Shown: one piece after another, positions 8,232 to 17,026 of the stretch | Position numbering within the stretch: position 1 is the first letter of the stretch | Layout: each line of letters begins with the position of its first letter | Source: Terriglobales bacterium | Lineage (GTDB): Bacteria; Acidobacteriota; Terriglobia; Terriglobales; Acidobacteriaceae | NCBI GenBank assembly: GCA_025934735.1 | Contig: JAICWP010000019.1 | Coordinates: 1 to 64,000, forward strand | Direction of reading: 5' to 3' | DNA: 64,000 nucleotides | Notes under the pieces: generated by a model | Told to the model about the DNA's origin: nothing | The model's database searches: none | The model's input: only the letters and a program-made list of their open reading frames with translations | Program-made: the position numbers and the translations under genes

Positions 8232-8735
8232 CTACACCATCTCTATCCACGTCTCCCGGTACGCCGCCTTCTCCCGCAGCAGGATCGCCGCCCCCGTGAA
8301 CGTTACCTGCGTCAGCTTCCACACTTTCTCCCGCACATCGGCCACGCGAGCATCGGCGATCTCATACGACATCCCCAATCCCCCGCGAATGTTTCCTCGT
8401 ATCGTTCGTACCAGTTCCGGAAAGTCTTTGGCGAACAGATACCCGCCCAGCTCCAGCTTCCTGCCCACAATCTCAGCTCGCGTGATGACTCCCACCTTCC
8501 TTTGCGCGTCGTGCCGGTCCAGCGATGGCGCGTAATCCAACCCCATCCCCAGCAGCGACGCCAGCGCCTCCTCCGCCGCTCCCCTGGTCAGCACCACCCG
8601 GTGCCCCCGCGCTCCCGCCGGCGGCCGGTCTGAAGCCACATCCACCACCGTCAGCACTCCGCGGAACTCCTCCCGGTTGGGATGAGCCTCCACCCGCGGC
8701 ATCTCGATCGCCATGCATTCCACTTCAATGTTCAT
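8232..8735 (-). CDS. phage prohead protease, HK97 family
   Basis: A 167-residue protein with the layout of the HK97/U35-type serine proteases that mature proheads by cleaving scaffold and capsid N-termini. A 'DYAPSLDRHDAQRKVGVITR' segment carries the candidate catalytic His, in place of the usual 'l..qHd....iG.v'. It is followed by strands (GRKLELGGYLFAK) and a GGLGMSYEI segment with the candidate catalytic Ser in place of 'G.lsglSigf'. It sits between portal and scaffold/capsid genes, as expected. An alternative ATG (MAIEMPRV) lies seven codons inside. Confidence 0.75.
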   Translation of the reverse strand: MNIEVECMAIEMPRVEAHPNREEFRGVLTVVDVASDRPPAGARGHRVVLTRGAAEEALASLLGMGLDYAPSLDRHDAQRKVGVITRAEIVGRKLELGGYLFAKDFPELVRTIRGNIRGGLGMSYEIADARVADVREKVWKLTQVTFTGAAILLREKAAYRETWIEMV

Positions 8736-8756
8736 ATCGTTTTCTTCTGTTTACAA

Positions 8757-8901
8757 TGTCATCCTGAGCGAGCGTGACCCGAGCTTGCGAGGCAAGCGCG
8801 AACGAAGGACCTATGCATTTGATTGTTTGGGCCCGCCGTTCTCGCCGGCAATGCTTGTGTGGGCACGGGGCTCTGCCCCGTGCAGGGCGGGCGCAGCCCG
8901 C
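8757..8901. repeat. family B and family A repeats between portal and protease
   Basis: Family B unit at 8757-8817 with a GAGCTTGCGAGGCAAGC centre, then a family A unit at 8852-8901 with the CACGGGGCTCTGCCCCGTG palindrome and a GCGGGCGCAGCCCGC second hairpin. The repeat ends at the portal gene stop. Confidence 0.85.
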
Positions 8902-10125
8902 CTACACCTCTCCCAGCCCTCTCGCCTTCCTCACCTCGTTGACCGTCAGCACCCCGTTGCGCAGCAGGATCTCCTGGATCTGCGCCTCCTCCAGCTCATT
9001 GCGCGCATCCACGTCCGTGAATACGAACTCCAGGTCATCCCACCCCAGCTTCTTCCCGATCGCCCCCCGCGTCAGGTGTTCTGAGAGGAGCCGAGCCGTC
9101 GGCACAATCGCCGACCGGAACGCCTGGTCGTTCAGCTCCGCCGCGGTTGACCGGTTCACGTCGCGTTCTACTCCCAGAAACTGCGGCGGCAGGTCAAACG
9201 CATCTGCGATCACTCGCAGCAAAAACTCCTGCCAGGCCAGACGCAAATCTGCGTCGGTGCCGCCTCCAAACCGCAGCACTTCCGGTTTGCTCTCCACTGA
9301 AAGGATGGGCACCCGTCCCGTGCCCTCAATCTCGTCCTGCCACCACCGGATCAGTCGCTCGTGGTGCGCCGGCGTCAGGTTCTGCAGCCACAGCGCGTAC
9401 TGCACCACCGAGTTGCTCGCCAGCCGTGACGCATACCGGTGCGCGCTCAGGAACGCGTTGATCGCCTCGAACCCCACCTCCAGCCGTCCCAGCCCGAACG
9501 GCGTGTGCGTCCGCGGGTTCAGCCGCACGTAAATGAGCTCATCATCGTTCAGTTCCAGGTTTGCGTCCGATCCCAGACGCCCCGTGGCCTGTACGTAGCG
9601 CGGCGAATTCGGCTGCCCGTCCCAGGCCGCTTTCATGCGGATCGTCGCTCCGTCCACCGGCCACAGCAGCAGCGGACGCGCGGCATCCCCCGTCGCCTGC
9701 ACTTCGATCGCTCCAAAACCGCCCACGATCACGTCCTCCAGCACCTGCTCCGCCAGCGAGCGGAACGAGTCCTCCGGATTCGGCGCCTCGAAGTTCGCCG
9801 TCAGCGCCAGGCTGCGCGCCTCGCCCTGCGGCAATTCCTCCAGCGCCCGCCCCCGTTTTGCCTGGATCCGCCAATGCATCCCCGCGATCCGGTCTTTGAT
9901 CGTGTTGATTGCCTTGCGCGCCACCGGTGTCTCCGCGAACCGCCGCAGATTCACTGGCGTCGGTTTGGGCAGCGCATCCACCCTCGGCGAATACGTGTTC
10001 AGGATGGACGGCAGCGCCACCGTCCTTCTCTTTTCCCCGCCGGCTTCTCCCGCACCATTACGCCGTGTAGACACACTTTCCCTCACGCGGCGCCACGCGC
10101 CACTCACCTTCTCTTTGATTTTCAT
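8902..10125 (-). CDS. phage portal protein, HK97 type
   Basis: A 407-residue protein, the usual size for the HK97-type portal family. Recognisable elements include an N-terminal basic region, VARKAINTIKDRIAGMHW (the 'v..ai..ia..ia..p' helix), LEDVIVGGFGAIEVQ, LWPVDGATIRMK, DDELIYVRLNPR, and a C-terminal QEFLLRVIADAFDLPPQFLG matching 'i.r.fgvPp.llg'. Portals form the dodecameric ring through which DNA is packaged by the terminase and to which connectors bind. The gene lies upstream of protease, scaffold and capsid genes, but is separated from the terminase gene by the HipA-like/DUF3037 pair. Confidence 0.9.
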   Translation of the reverse strand: MKIKEKVSGAWRRVRESVSTRRNGAGEAGGEKRRTVALPSILNTYSPRVDALPKPTPVNLRRFAETPVARKAINTIKDRIAGMHWRIQAKRGRALEELPQGEARSLALTANFEAPNPEDSFRSLAEQVLEDVIVGGFGAIEVQATGDAARPLLLWPVDGATIRMKAAWDGQPNSPRYVQATGRLGSDANLELNDDELIYVRLNPRTHTPFGLGRLEVGFEAINAFLSAHRYASRLASNSVVQYALWLQNLTPAHHERLIRWWQDEIEGTGRVPILSVESKPEVLRFGGGTDADLRLAWQEFLLRVIADAFDLPPQFLGVERDVNRSTAAELNDQAFRSAIVPTARLLSEHLTRGAIGKKLGWDDLEFVFTDVDARNELEEAQIQEILLRNGVLTVNEVRKARGLGEV

Positions 10126-10444
10126 GATTGTTCTTTAAAGAAAACTTCTTCTTACCGCAGAAACTCACCCCTACTGATAACTTACCCTTATTCCCTTATT
10201 AACGACCTACTTTTACTTCTGTCATCCTGAGCGAAGCAGGCTGATTCTTTCTTACTGTCATCCTGAGCGCAGCAGGCTGATTCGCTTGCGAATCAGCCTG
10301 CGAAGTCGAAGGACCCCTGCACTGCTGACCTCTCATCTGCCGTGCCCTGGCATTTTCAAATCGGATGTCATCCCCAGCCCTGCGAGGAACCGTGTGGGCA
10401 CGGGGCTCTGCCCCGTGCAGGGCGGGCGAAGCCCGTCTTACGCG
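10126..10444. repeat. gene-free gap with family B and A repeats
   Basis: 319 bp. Two overlapping family B units occupy 10219-10316; the second has a long GCAGGCTGATTCGCTTGCGA-type hairpin. A family A unit sits at 10391-10440. No gene is evident. Confidence 0.85.
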
Positions 10445-11257
10445 CTACACCCTCAATTCCACCCTCGCCCTCTCCGCTATGCCCGCCAGCTCCTCCGTCC
10501 TCGCCACTCGAATCCTGCTCTCCTCCAGCACCGCCAGGGCAAACGCAATCCCCTCATCCCCGCGCTCCAGCTCATCTTCCACAATTGCCGTCAGCTCCGT
10601 CCGGGCCTTCTCCTCCCGCTCGATGCCTGCCGCAATCTGCGGATAGCTGAACGCCAGCACCTTGGCCGAATCCGTGTCCGTTCCCAGCGATACCGCCTGT
10701 AACAGCCTGACCTCCCCGTTCGGCCTGTATCCGCAATCAATCTTCAGCGGATCTCCAGCGTGCGTGTATTTCGCCGCCGGAATCGCTTTCCTCATCAGGC
10801 CCCACACTCCCGCCTGCTCGAAGGCGCTCCGCATGCGTCCCAGAATCGCCTGCCTTCCCGCCTCCACCCGCGTCCCTCGCCGCTTTGGCGCCTCCAGGTA
10901 CATCCTCGCCAGGGCCTCAATCTCCTGCGCCGGGTCCGCCGTCAGGCATCCCTTGCTCACCGATATCTGCAGCGTGTTCGAAAGCGAATCCTCCAAACGC
11001 TTCAGCATCATCGCTCGCTCCCGCGGCTCAGCCAGCTCTGCGCGAATTTGCGTTTCCATGGCCTGCAGCACCTCCACGTCCGCCTCCGGATCCAGGCACC
11101 TCACCCGCCGCCAGTCCCGCGTAAACCGCACATCCGCGAACTCCGCCCCTTTCGGGTTTCTCTGCAGCAACACCAGCCCGATGTTGACGAACTCATCCTT
11201 CACCGCGTCCGGCACATACCGCAGCAGGAAAAACTCGCAATGCTTCATCTCAACCAT
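10445..11257 (-). CDS. DUF3037 protein, partner of the HipA-like kinase
   Basis: A 270-residue protein. The N-terminus (KHCEFFLLRYVPDAVKDEFV, then NIGLVLL) is the hallmark of DUF3037 proteins. The rest is mainly helical with no signal peptide. DUF3037 genes are frequently found next to HipA-like kinase genes, and here the kinase gene is the next gene upstream on the same strand, 192 bases away across repeats. Its biochemical role is not known to me; a partner, target or antitoxin-like role is inferred. The start is ambiguous: ATG 11257, ATG 11248 or GTG 11278. The pair interrupts a phage packaging module, which is unusual for genes not part of the virion. Confidence 0.75.
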   Translation of the reverse strand: MVEMKHCEFFLLRYVPDAVKDEFVNIGLVLLQRNPKGAEFADVRFTRDWRRVRCLDPEADVEVLQAMETQIRAELAEPRERAMMLKRLEDSLSNTLQISVSKGCLTADPAQEIEALARMYLEAPKRRGTRVEAGRQAILGRMRSAFEQAGVWGLMRKAIPAAKYTHAGDPLKIDCGYRPNGEVRLLQAVSLGTDTDSAKVLAFSYPQIAAGIEREEKARTELTAIVEDELERGDEGIAFALAVLEESRIRVARTEELAGIAERARVELRV

Positions 11258-11278
11258 TTCACTTTTCGATACATTCAC

Positions 11279-11449
11279 TCGTCTGTCATTCTGAGTGAGG
11301 ACGGGTCATACAAATGCCCGTCCGAGCCGAAGGACCCCTATCCTGCTGATCCCTCCCCCTGCTGTCTCAGGGAGTTCTCACTCGAAATACCTTCGCGATC
11401 ACCGAAGGGACCTATGCATTCCTCTGCGTCCTTCGCGTTCTCTGCGGCC
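11279..11449. repeat. family B and family D repeats between DUF3037 and kinase genes
   Basis: Family B unit at 11283-11338 (flanks CATTCTGAGTGAGGACGGG and GAGCCGAAGGACC) and a family D fragment at about 11425-11455 (CTCTGCGTCCTTCGCGTTCT), which runs up to the stop of the kinase gene. No gene is evident. Confidence 0.8.
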
Positions 11450-12253
11450 TTAATTTATCCTCCATCCCGGAAACGGCTGCCTCGACGACTTCCGGAACTC
11501 CTCAATCAACTCCCGCACCCGCCCTCTCCTCTTTATTAGCTGCTCCACCAGCTTTTCCATCGCCTCCCAGTCGTTCTCATACCATGCCGGCGGAACCTGC
11601 CCTGCCGCCTCATAAATCCTCCCAGGCTCCAGTTCCTCCACCCGCGTTACCCATGGCTCGAATTGCTCCCATCCTCGCACCCCAAGGTACACCTCGTTGC
11701 GCGCGTATACGCCACGCAGCGGCGAATCCGGGAAGCTCCACTCCCCAGCATTGAAGCAATATCCCTGGTCAATAAACGTTACCGTGTACTTCCGTTCCCG
11801 CGACTTCCTCCAGAACGTTGCCTGCCGCCCGTTCGCGTTGCACGTCCACTTGTCCAGCACCAGGATCCCGGCAAACGTCTCCAGGTTTCTAACCCGCTCC
11901 ATCATTGCCCAGGGCAGATAGTCGAACACCTGACCTTCCAGCGGGCTCACCACATATCGTGACCCGAACTGAAGCCCCGGCTCGCACCGCACCGCACCGT
12001 GCGCCAGGTGGATGGTCAGCTCTTCCGTATGTTCCACCAGCCAATCGCTGACCTCCACCACCTCCGCCGCCGCCACCGGTAATCCCACCGCTTCCCCCAA
12101 TCGGGCCGCCAGCAGCTCATTCGCCAGTACCCGCAGGTGCTGCGGGTTGTTCCGGAACTTCACCACATAAAAGAATCCGTCGGCCGCGCGCATCAGGTGC
12201 GCCTGCGCCCCTCCCCGCATCCGTCTTACGTGCTGTACCGCCGATATCGCCAA
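11450..12253 (-). CDS. HipA-like kinase domain protein
   Basis: A 267-residue protein of the HipA-like kinase group. The N-terminal RRMRGGAQAHLM and FFYVVKFRNNPQHLRVLANE correspond to the glycine-rich segment and the nucleotide-binding Lys. LVLDKWTCNANGRQATFWR carries a candidate catalytic Asp/Asn pair, and VTFIDQGYCF the metal-binding Asp. The start is TTG at 12253, which gives the family-typical N-terminus MAISAVQHVRRMRGG. Full HipA proteins are larger (about 440 residues) and act as toxins by phosphorylating tRNA synthetases or related targets; this shorter form lacks the HipA N1 domain. It is encoded between terminase and DUF3037 genes inside the phage late cluster. No HipB-like gene is adjacent. 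Confidence 0.75.
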   Translation of the reverse strand: MAISAVQHVRRMRGGAQAHLMRAADGFFYVVKFRNNPQHLRVLANELLAARLGEAVGLPVAAAEVVEVSDWLVEHTEELTIHLAHGAVRCEPGLQFGSRYVVSPLEGQVFDYLPWAMMERVRNLETFAGILVLDKWTCNANGRQATFWRKSRERKYTVTFIDQGYCFNAGEWSFPDSPLRGVYARNEVYLGVRGWEQFEPWVTRVEELEPGRIYEAAGQVPPAWYENDWEAMEKLVEQLIKRRGRVRELIEEFRKSSRQPFPGWRIN

Positions 12254-12514
12254 TCGGTCGCTTCACTCCATTTCTCATTGTCATCCTGAGCGCAGCAATT
12301 CCATTCGCTTGCGAATTGAATTGCGGAGTCGAAGGACCCCTGCATTTCTTCATCCCTCAACTGCCGCTCCAGGGAGTCCCACTCATCCTTCTACCCGTTG
12401 CCGTGGGCACTCGGCTGCGAGGGTGCAGGGCGGGCGCAAGCCCGCCTGACGCTTCTCGCACCCGCGCATCGTACCTTTCCCCTGCCCTCCCCCGCTGTGA
12501 CGCCCGACACACCT
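12254..12514. repeat. gap with family B repeat between terminase and kinase genes
   Basis: Family B unit at 12279-12340 with CGCTTGCGAATTGAATTGCG at its centre, then a GCAGGGCGGGCGCAAGCCCGCC hairpin (about 12425-12447). The remaining bases look like decayed coding or repeat sequence. No gene is evident. Confidence 0.7.
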
Positions 12515-14065
12515 CTACATGGACAGCATCGTCATCATCGCGTTCTTCGAGAGCGACCCCGCCTCCGCCTTCCTCACGGCAAACGCAATCGCCATTGCCA
12601 TCACGCAATCGTCGTGCGCCCCTCCCACCGCCCCCGTCCATCCATCTCCATGCCGCACAAACGTCCGGCACTCCTCCAGGAACCTCGGGCTGTGAAACAG
12701 ACCCGGCGCCGTTCCCACCACCGCCGCCAGGTTCTCGATCATCGCCGGCCGGGTCGCCGCGTTGGTGAGCCAGCCCCCATGCCCCAGATGTTCGTAGACC
12801 CGCGCATACTTCTCGCCTGTTCCCAGATACGCCAGTACTCCATAGCCGTGGTTGTTCCGCTCCACCGCCAGCAGCGCCTGGTTGTACATCTTTCCCAGTT
12901 CCGACACTTTGAATGCCAGCGCCTGCGGGCCATAGTGCCCATGCAGCTCGGCGCATTGCATCCCCGTCTGCCGCTCGATCACTTGAGCGCACGCGTAATC
13001 TCCTTCGGTGCCTCCCCCCGCCGGGTCCACTCCCACGATGTACTCCCGGCCCGGCTGCGGCGGCCACCAGATCAGCAGCCGCCCGCAGTCTTTCTTTTGT
13101 AGCGGAGCTCCGCACTTCCCCAGCTGCGCCTGCACCACCTCGCTGTCGAATACGCAATCGCCCGACGCCAGGAAGCACGCCGTCGCATCCTCCACAAACT
13201 CCTGTCCCGCCAGTCCGCGCAGGCTGCTTCGTATTTTTCTGCGAAATGCGATCTGCTCCCGGCTTAGCCCCTCCGCCTTTACCAGTTCCTGCTCCTCCTC
13301 CGTCAGCTCACCCAGTTTGCTCGCGTCCTCGGCGTAGCTCGGCTCCCGCCACCACGGGAAGAAGTGACGCGTGTACCCGTTCTCTTCCGCCAACTCCCAC
13401 TCTTCGTAGAAGCGGCCCCCGGCACCATTGGGGGTGGATTCCAAAACCACCTCGCCCGAAGGCGGCACGGCCGCCCGCAGCGAGGCCAGGGTCTCCAGCG
13501 CGTCCCGCGGCCATCGCGCCACCTCCGAGCAGTGCAGGTTGTGAATGGTCAGCCCCCGCCCCGCGTTCGGATCCGCCGCCGTCTCCACCCGGTACTCGCT
13601 GTCCAGTTTTGGAAAGATCAGCTGCCGCACATTGGCCCGCGACGTCAGCAGCGCCGTCTGCCGCACCCGCGCCGGCAGGTTCGTGTGGAACCGGTGCACG
13701 ATGCGGAAAATTTCCTCTGCCGACCTCTGGTCGTGCGCCACCTGCACGCTCAGCGTTCCTGGCCGCGTGATCGTCTGGATGAAAAACCGCGCCGCCACGT
13801 AGGTCGTGATCCCCAGCTGCCTCGCCTTTACCACGATGTTCCGCCGGGTGCATCGCCGCCCGTAGTCTATCTGCGCCCGGTTCGGCCGCAGCTTTACCAG
13901 CCGGCCTCGCTTGTTCCTGATCCGCAACATTCTCTCAATCAGCAGATCCCGTACGCTCGGCTCCAGCCCGCCCCAGTCTCCCAACTCCAGCGGCGCTCTC
14001 CCTATTTTCCGGAACCGCGCATCCAGCTCATTTCCCAGTTTCAGTAACTCCTGAAGATCGCTCAC
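12515..14065 (-). CDS. phage terminase large subunit
   Basis: A 516-residue packaging ATPase/nuclease. ATPase part: VVKARQLGITTYVAA is the adenine/Walker-A-like 'k.RqlG.T' element and TIHNLHCSEVARWP the Walker B region. Nuclease part: IVGVDPAGGG (first metal-binding Asp), LLAVERNNHGYG (Glu), and AHDDCVMAMAIAF (C-terminal Asp motif). I chose GTG at 14065 (VSDLQELLKLG); the in-frame ATG at 14227 would add a tail encoded entirely by family A repeats. No convincing small terminase gene is adjacent. All expected catalytic acidic residues appear to be present, so the enzyme could be functional. Confidence 0.9.
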   Translation of the reverse strand: MSDLQELLKLGNELDARFRKIGRAPLELGDWGGLEPSVRDLLIERMLRIRNKRGRLVKLRPNRAQIDYGRRCTRRNIVVKARQLGITTYVAARFFIQTITRPGTLSVQVAHDQRSAEEIFRIVHRFHTNLPARVRQTALLTSRANVRQLIFPKLDSEYRVETAADPNAGRGLTIHNLHCSEVARWPRDALETLASLRAAVPPSGEVVLESTPNGAGGRFYEEWELAEENGYTRHFFPWWREPSYAEDASKLGELTEEEQELVKAEGLSREQIAFRRKIRSSLRGLAGQEFVEDATACFLASGDCVFDSEVVQAQLGKCGAPLQKKDCGRLLIWWPPQPGREYIVGVDPAGGGTEGDYACAQVIERQTGMQCAELHGHYGPQALAFKVSELGKMYNQALLAVERNNHGYGVLAYLGTGEKYARVYEHLGHGGWLTNAATRPAMIENLAAVVGTAPGLFHSPRFLEECRTFVRHGDGWTGAVGGAHDDCVMAMAIAFAVRKAEAGSLSKNAMMTMLSM

Positions 14066-14302
14066 TTGTTGTCCTGCTCTACCTCCCCCGCCTGCCTTAA
14101 CTATGTGTGTGGGGACAGGCACCCTCGCCTGTTGCCCCCGACCTGCTATGACTGTTTGCGCACGGGGCTCTGCCCCGCTGTGACCGTGCGGGCACGGGGC
14201 TCTGCCCCGCTGTGACCGTGTGGGCACGGGGCTCTGCCCCGTGCAGGGCGGGCGCGCCTATTCCTTTCCATATTGCCTTCACCACCTCTCCCGCCCGAAC
14301 AC
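14066..14302. repeat. triple family A repeat array upstream of the terminase
   Basis: Four related units at 14105-14256: one GGGGACAGGCACCCTCGCCT variant and three GGGCACGGGGCTCTGCCCC copies in near-tandem. Each can form a strong hairpin. The array separates the terminase gene from the secreted-protein genes and may act as a terminator or mRNA-stabilising element for them. Confidence 0.85.
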
Positions 14303-17026
14303 TCATTGCACCTGCACTCCCTGCAGGCTCATACCAGAGTAGGTGGTCGAACTCGGTACCGCCGGCGCATCGAAGTTTGCCCTCACCGTCACATCCGAGG
14401 TCATGGTTAAGGTGCAGTCGGCGGTTCCTGAGCACGCCCCGCTCCAGCCGGCGAAGCTCGCACCCCCGGAGGGCTGGGCGGTCAGGGTCACCGTGCTGTT
14501 CTCGCTGTAAGGCTGGTTGCAGTCGCCGGAATTGGCGCTGCCGTTCCAGGTGCAGGTGATGGCGACGTGCGGGCCATCGAGGATCGTGCCCGCGCCCGCG
14601 CCTGCGCCAGAGACGCTCAGGTAGTAAGTGGGCGTGGGCGGGGTGCCCGTCAAGGCTGAGTCGGACAGTTCCCATATGGAAGGGTTTAGCCCGGAGTGTG
14701 ATTCCACCTGCCACATCACACCGTGCACGTCGTCATGCACCATGCTCAACCCAGCGTCATAGATGGCGCTGCCGGCGTCATGGGGAGGCGGTCCGCCCGG
14801 CACGCCGCTGCGTGACCAAGTGTTAGCCGCGGGATCGTAGAGGAAGATACCCGAGGTCGTAGCCGAGGCTTGGTCGCCCAAGTAGAGCACCAGTTTGTTG
14901 ACCCCGGCGGCGTTGTTCCATGTGGCTGCGGGGAAATAAAGCGTGGTGTATTCGGCAAAGGGCGCGACTCCGGTCAGCGGAAGCGGCGCTTGCTTGAGGG
15001 TGGGGTTGGTGGTGGCGCAGCCCGCCCCATTGAACTCGCGGTAGGTGGCCCCGCCGCGCACTAGGCCGTTCTGGCTGGTGTCCGACAGGCAATAATCCGA
15101 GGTGCGGGGATTCCAGTGGGCAATCGAGGTCCAGCACACCCCGCCGGTGGGGCAGGCGTTGGTGGAGGTCTTGCCGCCCGCGATCAGCATCTTCTCGCCA
15201 ATCGGGTCGTAGACCAGCGTGGGACCGTCTCTCAATCCCGGGTTGCCGTGGCAGTTGGCGCCGGTGCAGGTGGCGAAGCCATTGACCGCCGGGCCGTTTG
15301 AGCCCTGGAAGGCCGCACTGTCAGGCAGCAGGAAGAACTGCCGGGGCACGTAGGAAGCGGCGTTGGTGATGTCGCCGTCCGTGTGGCAGGCTTTTACTGG
15401 CACCGAAGTGGCCGACAGGCACATGATGTTCAGGTCGGCGTGCCCGCCGCTGAGCAAGCCGCCAAAATGCACCAGCGCGTCAAAGGGATCCGGCAGGTAG
15501 ATGGTGTCGGTTTCGGTAAAGCAGCAGGGCGGAGCCCCATCGGTCAGGCTCAAGTTGGCGTGCTGGTAGCTCTTGCCCAAATCGCCCGCGGCGCAGGCGT
15601 CGGAAAAGGTTCCCGATCCGGAAGGCCCGCCGGCGGGAGCGTAGATGCACTTCCACCACAGGTCTTTCAGGTTCGAGGTCATCTCCTGAAAGCCCATGAA
15701 GTACCAGACCTTCCCGCGCTTGCCGTCATAGCTGAGCACGCCGCGCTGGTGGCGGGAGGTGGGGCCATCGAACTCGCCCGCCGCGGTATTGTCGCCATAG
15801 GCGAAACTCAGCGTATTCAGGGTCAGGGTAGTATTCACCCGCGCCCCGTAAAGAACATTGCTCCCGCTTAATACCTTGGGCGTGGTCAGCCAGGCCCAGC
15901 CCTGGTTGGGGTGGGCAGCGTCGTTCACGTTGTGGGTGGTGGCCGCGGTCCAGCCCGCTGCCTGCCGGCGTCCGCGTCCGGAAACCGTGAGCACGTACTG
16001 AAAAGCGGCCTGATTGCAGCTCGCGGTCACTCCCCCGCCGGTGCGGGCGGCGAGCGGCGTGGTCAGGTCCGGGGGATAGCGCAGGGCGGTTCCGCTAGCG
16101 GAGGTCGTCGTTTTTACCGTGGCGTTCGCTGCCTGGAACTGGGTAGACGTGGCCGCGGTCACGGTCACCAGGCCATTAAAGGCCGTAGCCAGCCCATACA
16201 CCTGGACGGTCCAGCCCGCCTGGAAATTATTCGCCACAATGTAGGTGGCGGTCGCCCCGTCGCCACTGTAGGAAGTAATGCTCCGGCCGGCATCGCCATA
16301 AGCTACGCAGTCGGAGTAGTCCAGCACCTCGTCGTCCAGGAACATCGAGCCATCAGGCGGCAGGGCCTGGATGAAGCCGCTGGCGGTGGTGGTGTCGCAG
16401 GTGGTGGTCTTGTTGCAGAGCGTGACCTGCATATCGCTGGCCGAAAACGGCCGGTGCTCGGCTGTTGGATCGTGCGGGTTGACGGTCAGCCACAGGTGCG
16501 CCCCCTGCTGCGCGGGCAAGGGATAGTTCTCGGTGATGGCTGAGGAATAAAACTCGGTCCAGGGCGGCGCGGTGTAAGGCGCGGGGCTCGCACCGCTAAG
16601 CGCCGGGTGGCCGAAGAACTGGTCGTTCGAGTAGGGCGAGTTGGTCGTGGTCAGGTTTAGTTGCCCGGCGCAAGGGAGGACGGGATGAGTGGTGCCATCG
16701 CCGTTCGCGGCGCTGCACTTGGTGCCATCGGTGGTCTGGTTGCCCTGCCCGGTAATGAAGATACGGTCTACGTCGTGGACGTAGATGGCTTTGTTCCAGC
16801 CGTTACTCTTGAACTGGGGCGTGCCGTTTGCAGTGTAGGAGCCATTCACATACACCTGGCACCAATCGCTGCCTGTGGCCGTTTTCTGGTCGGCGCAGGT
16901 GGCAAGTTGGGCCTGAGCGGTCCCCAAAAGCACAACGCAGAGAGCGCAGAGAAAACCGAGTTTTATGAACGGAATTCGCATCAATCTCTTCTGTCCCTCC
17001 GCGACCTCTGCGTTGAAGGTTCTCAT
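14303..17026 (-). CDS. exported kelch-like protein with C-terminal InlB-type repeat
   Basis: A 907-residue protein. The ATG at 17026 overlaps the stop of the upstream gene (ATGA), and a signal peptide follows (core FLCALCVVLLGTAQAQ). The body contains repeated beta-propeller-like blades: VLSYDGKRGKVWYFMG, TLVYDPIGEKMLIAGG and IFLYDPAANTWSRSG, the latter two close to kelch consensus. Near the C-terminus, a divergent InlB B-repeat-like segment is present (NSTVTLTAQPSGGASFAGW, then CSGTADCTLTMTSDVTVRA). Many Cys residues suggest disulfides. Its function is unknown; surface binding is likely. Export signals are odd for a gene next to a terminase, because most virion proteins are not secreted. Confidence 0.65.
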   Translation of the reverse strand: MRTFNAEVAEGQKRLMRIPFIKLGFLCALCVVLLGTAQAQLATCADQKTATGSDWCQVYVNGSYTANGTPQFKSNGWNKAIYVHDVDRIFITGQGNQTTDGTKCSAANGDGTTHPVLPCAGQLNLTTTNSPYSNDQFFGHPALSGASPAPYTAPPWTEFYSSAITENYPLPAQQGAHLWLTVNPHDPTAEHRPFSASDMQVTLCNKTTTCDTTTASGFIQALPPDGSMFLDDEVLDYSDCVAYGDAGRSITSYSGDGATATYIVANNFQAGWTVQVYGLATAFNGLVTVTAATSTQFQAANATVKTTTSASGTALRYPPDLTTPLAARTGGGVTASCNQAAFQYVLTVSGRGRRQAAGWTAATTHNVNDAAHPNQGWAWLTTPKVLSGSNVLYGARVNTTLTLNTLSFAYGDNTAAGEFDGPTSRHQRGVLSYDGKRGKVWYFMGFQEMTSNLKDLWWKCIYAPAGGPSGSGTFSDACAAGDLGKSYQHANLSLTDGAPPCCFTETDTIYLPDPFDALVHFGGLLSGGHADLNIMCLSATSVPVKACHTDGDITNAASYVPRQFFLLPDSAAFQGSNGPAVNGFATCTGANCHGNPGLRDGPTLVYDPIGEKMLIAGGKTSTNACPTGGVCWTSIAHWNPRTSDYCLSDTSQNGLVRGGATYREFNGAGCATTNPTLKQAPLPLTGVAPFAEYTTLYFPAATWNNAAGVNKLVLYLGDQASATTSGIFLYDPAANTWSRSGVPGGPPPHDAGSAIYDAGLSMVHDDVHGVMWQVESHSGLNPSIWELSDSALTGTPPTPTYYLSVSGAGAGAGTILDGPHVAITCTWNGSANSGDCNQPYSENSTVTLTAQPSGGASFAGWSGACSGTADCTLTMTSDVTVRANFDAPAVPSSTTYSGMSLQGVQVQ

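Noticed and set aside
14066-14227. Longer terminase N-terminus starting at 14227
   Set aside because: The added residues are encoded entirely by family A repeats; GTG 14065 gives the family-like start.
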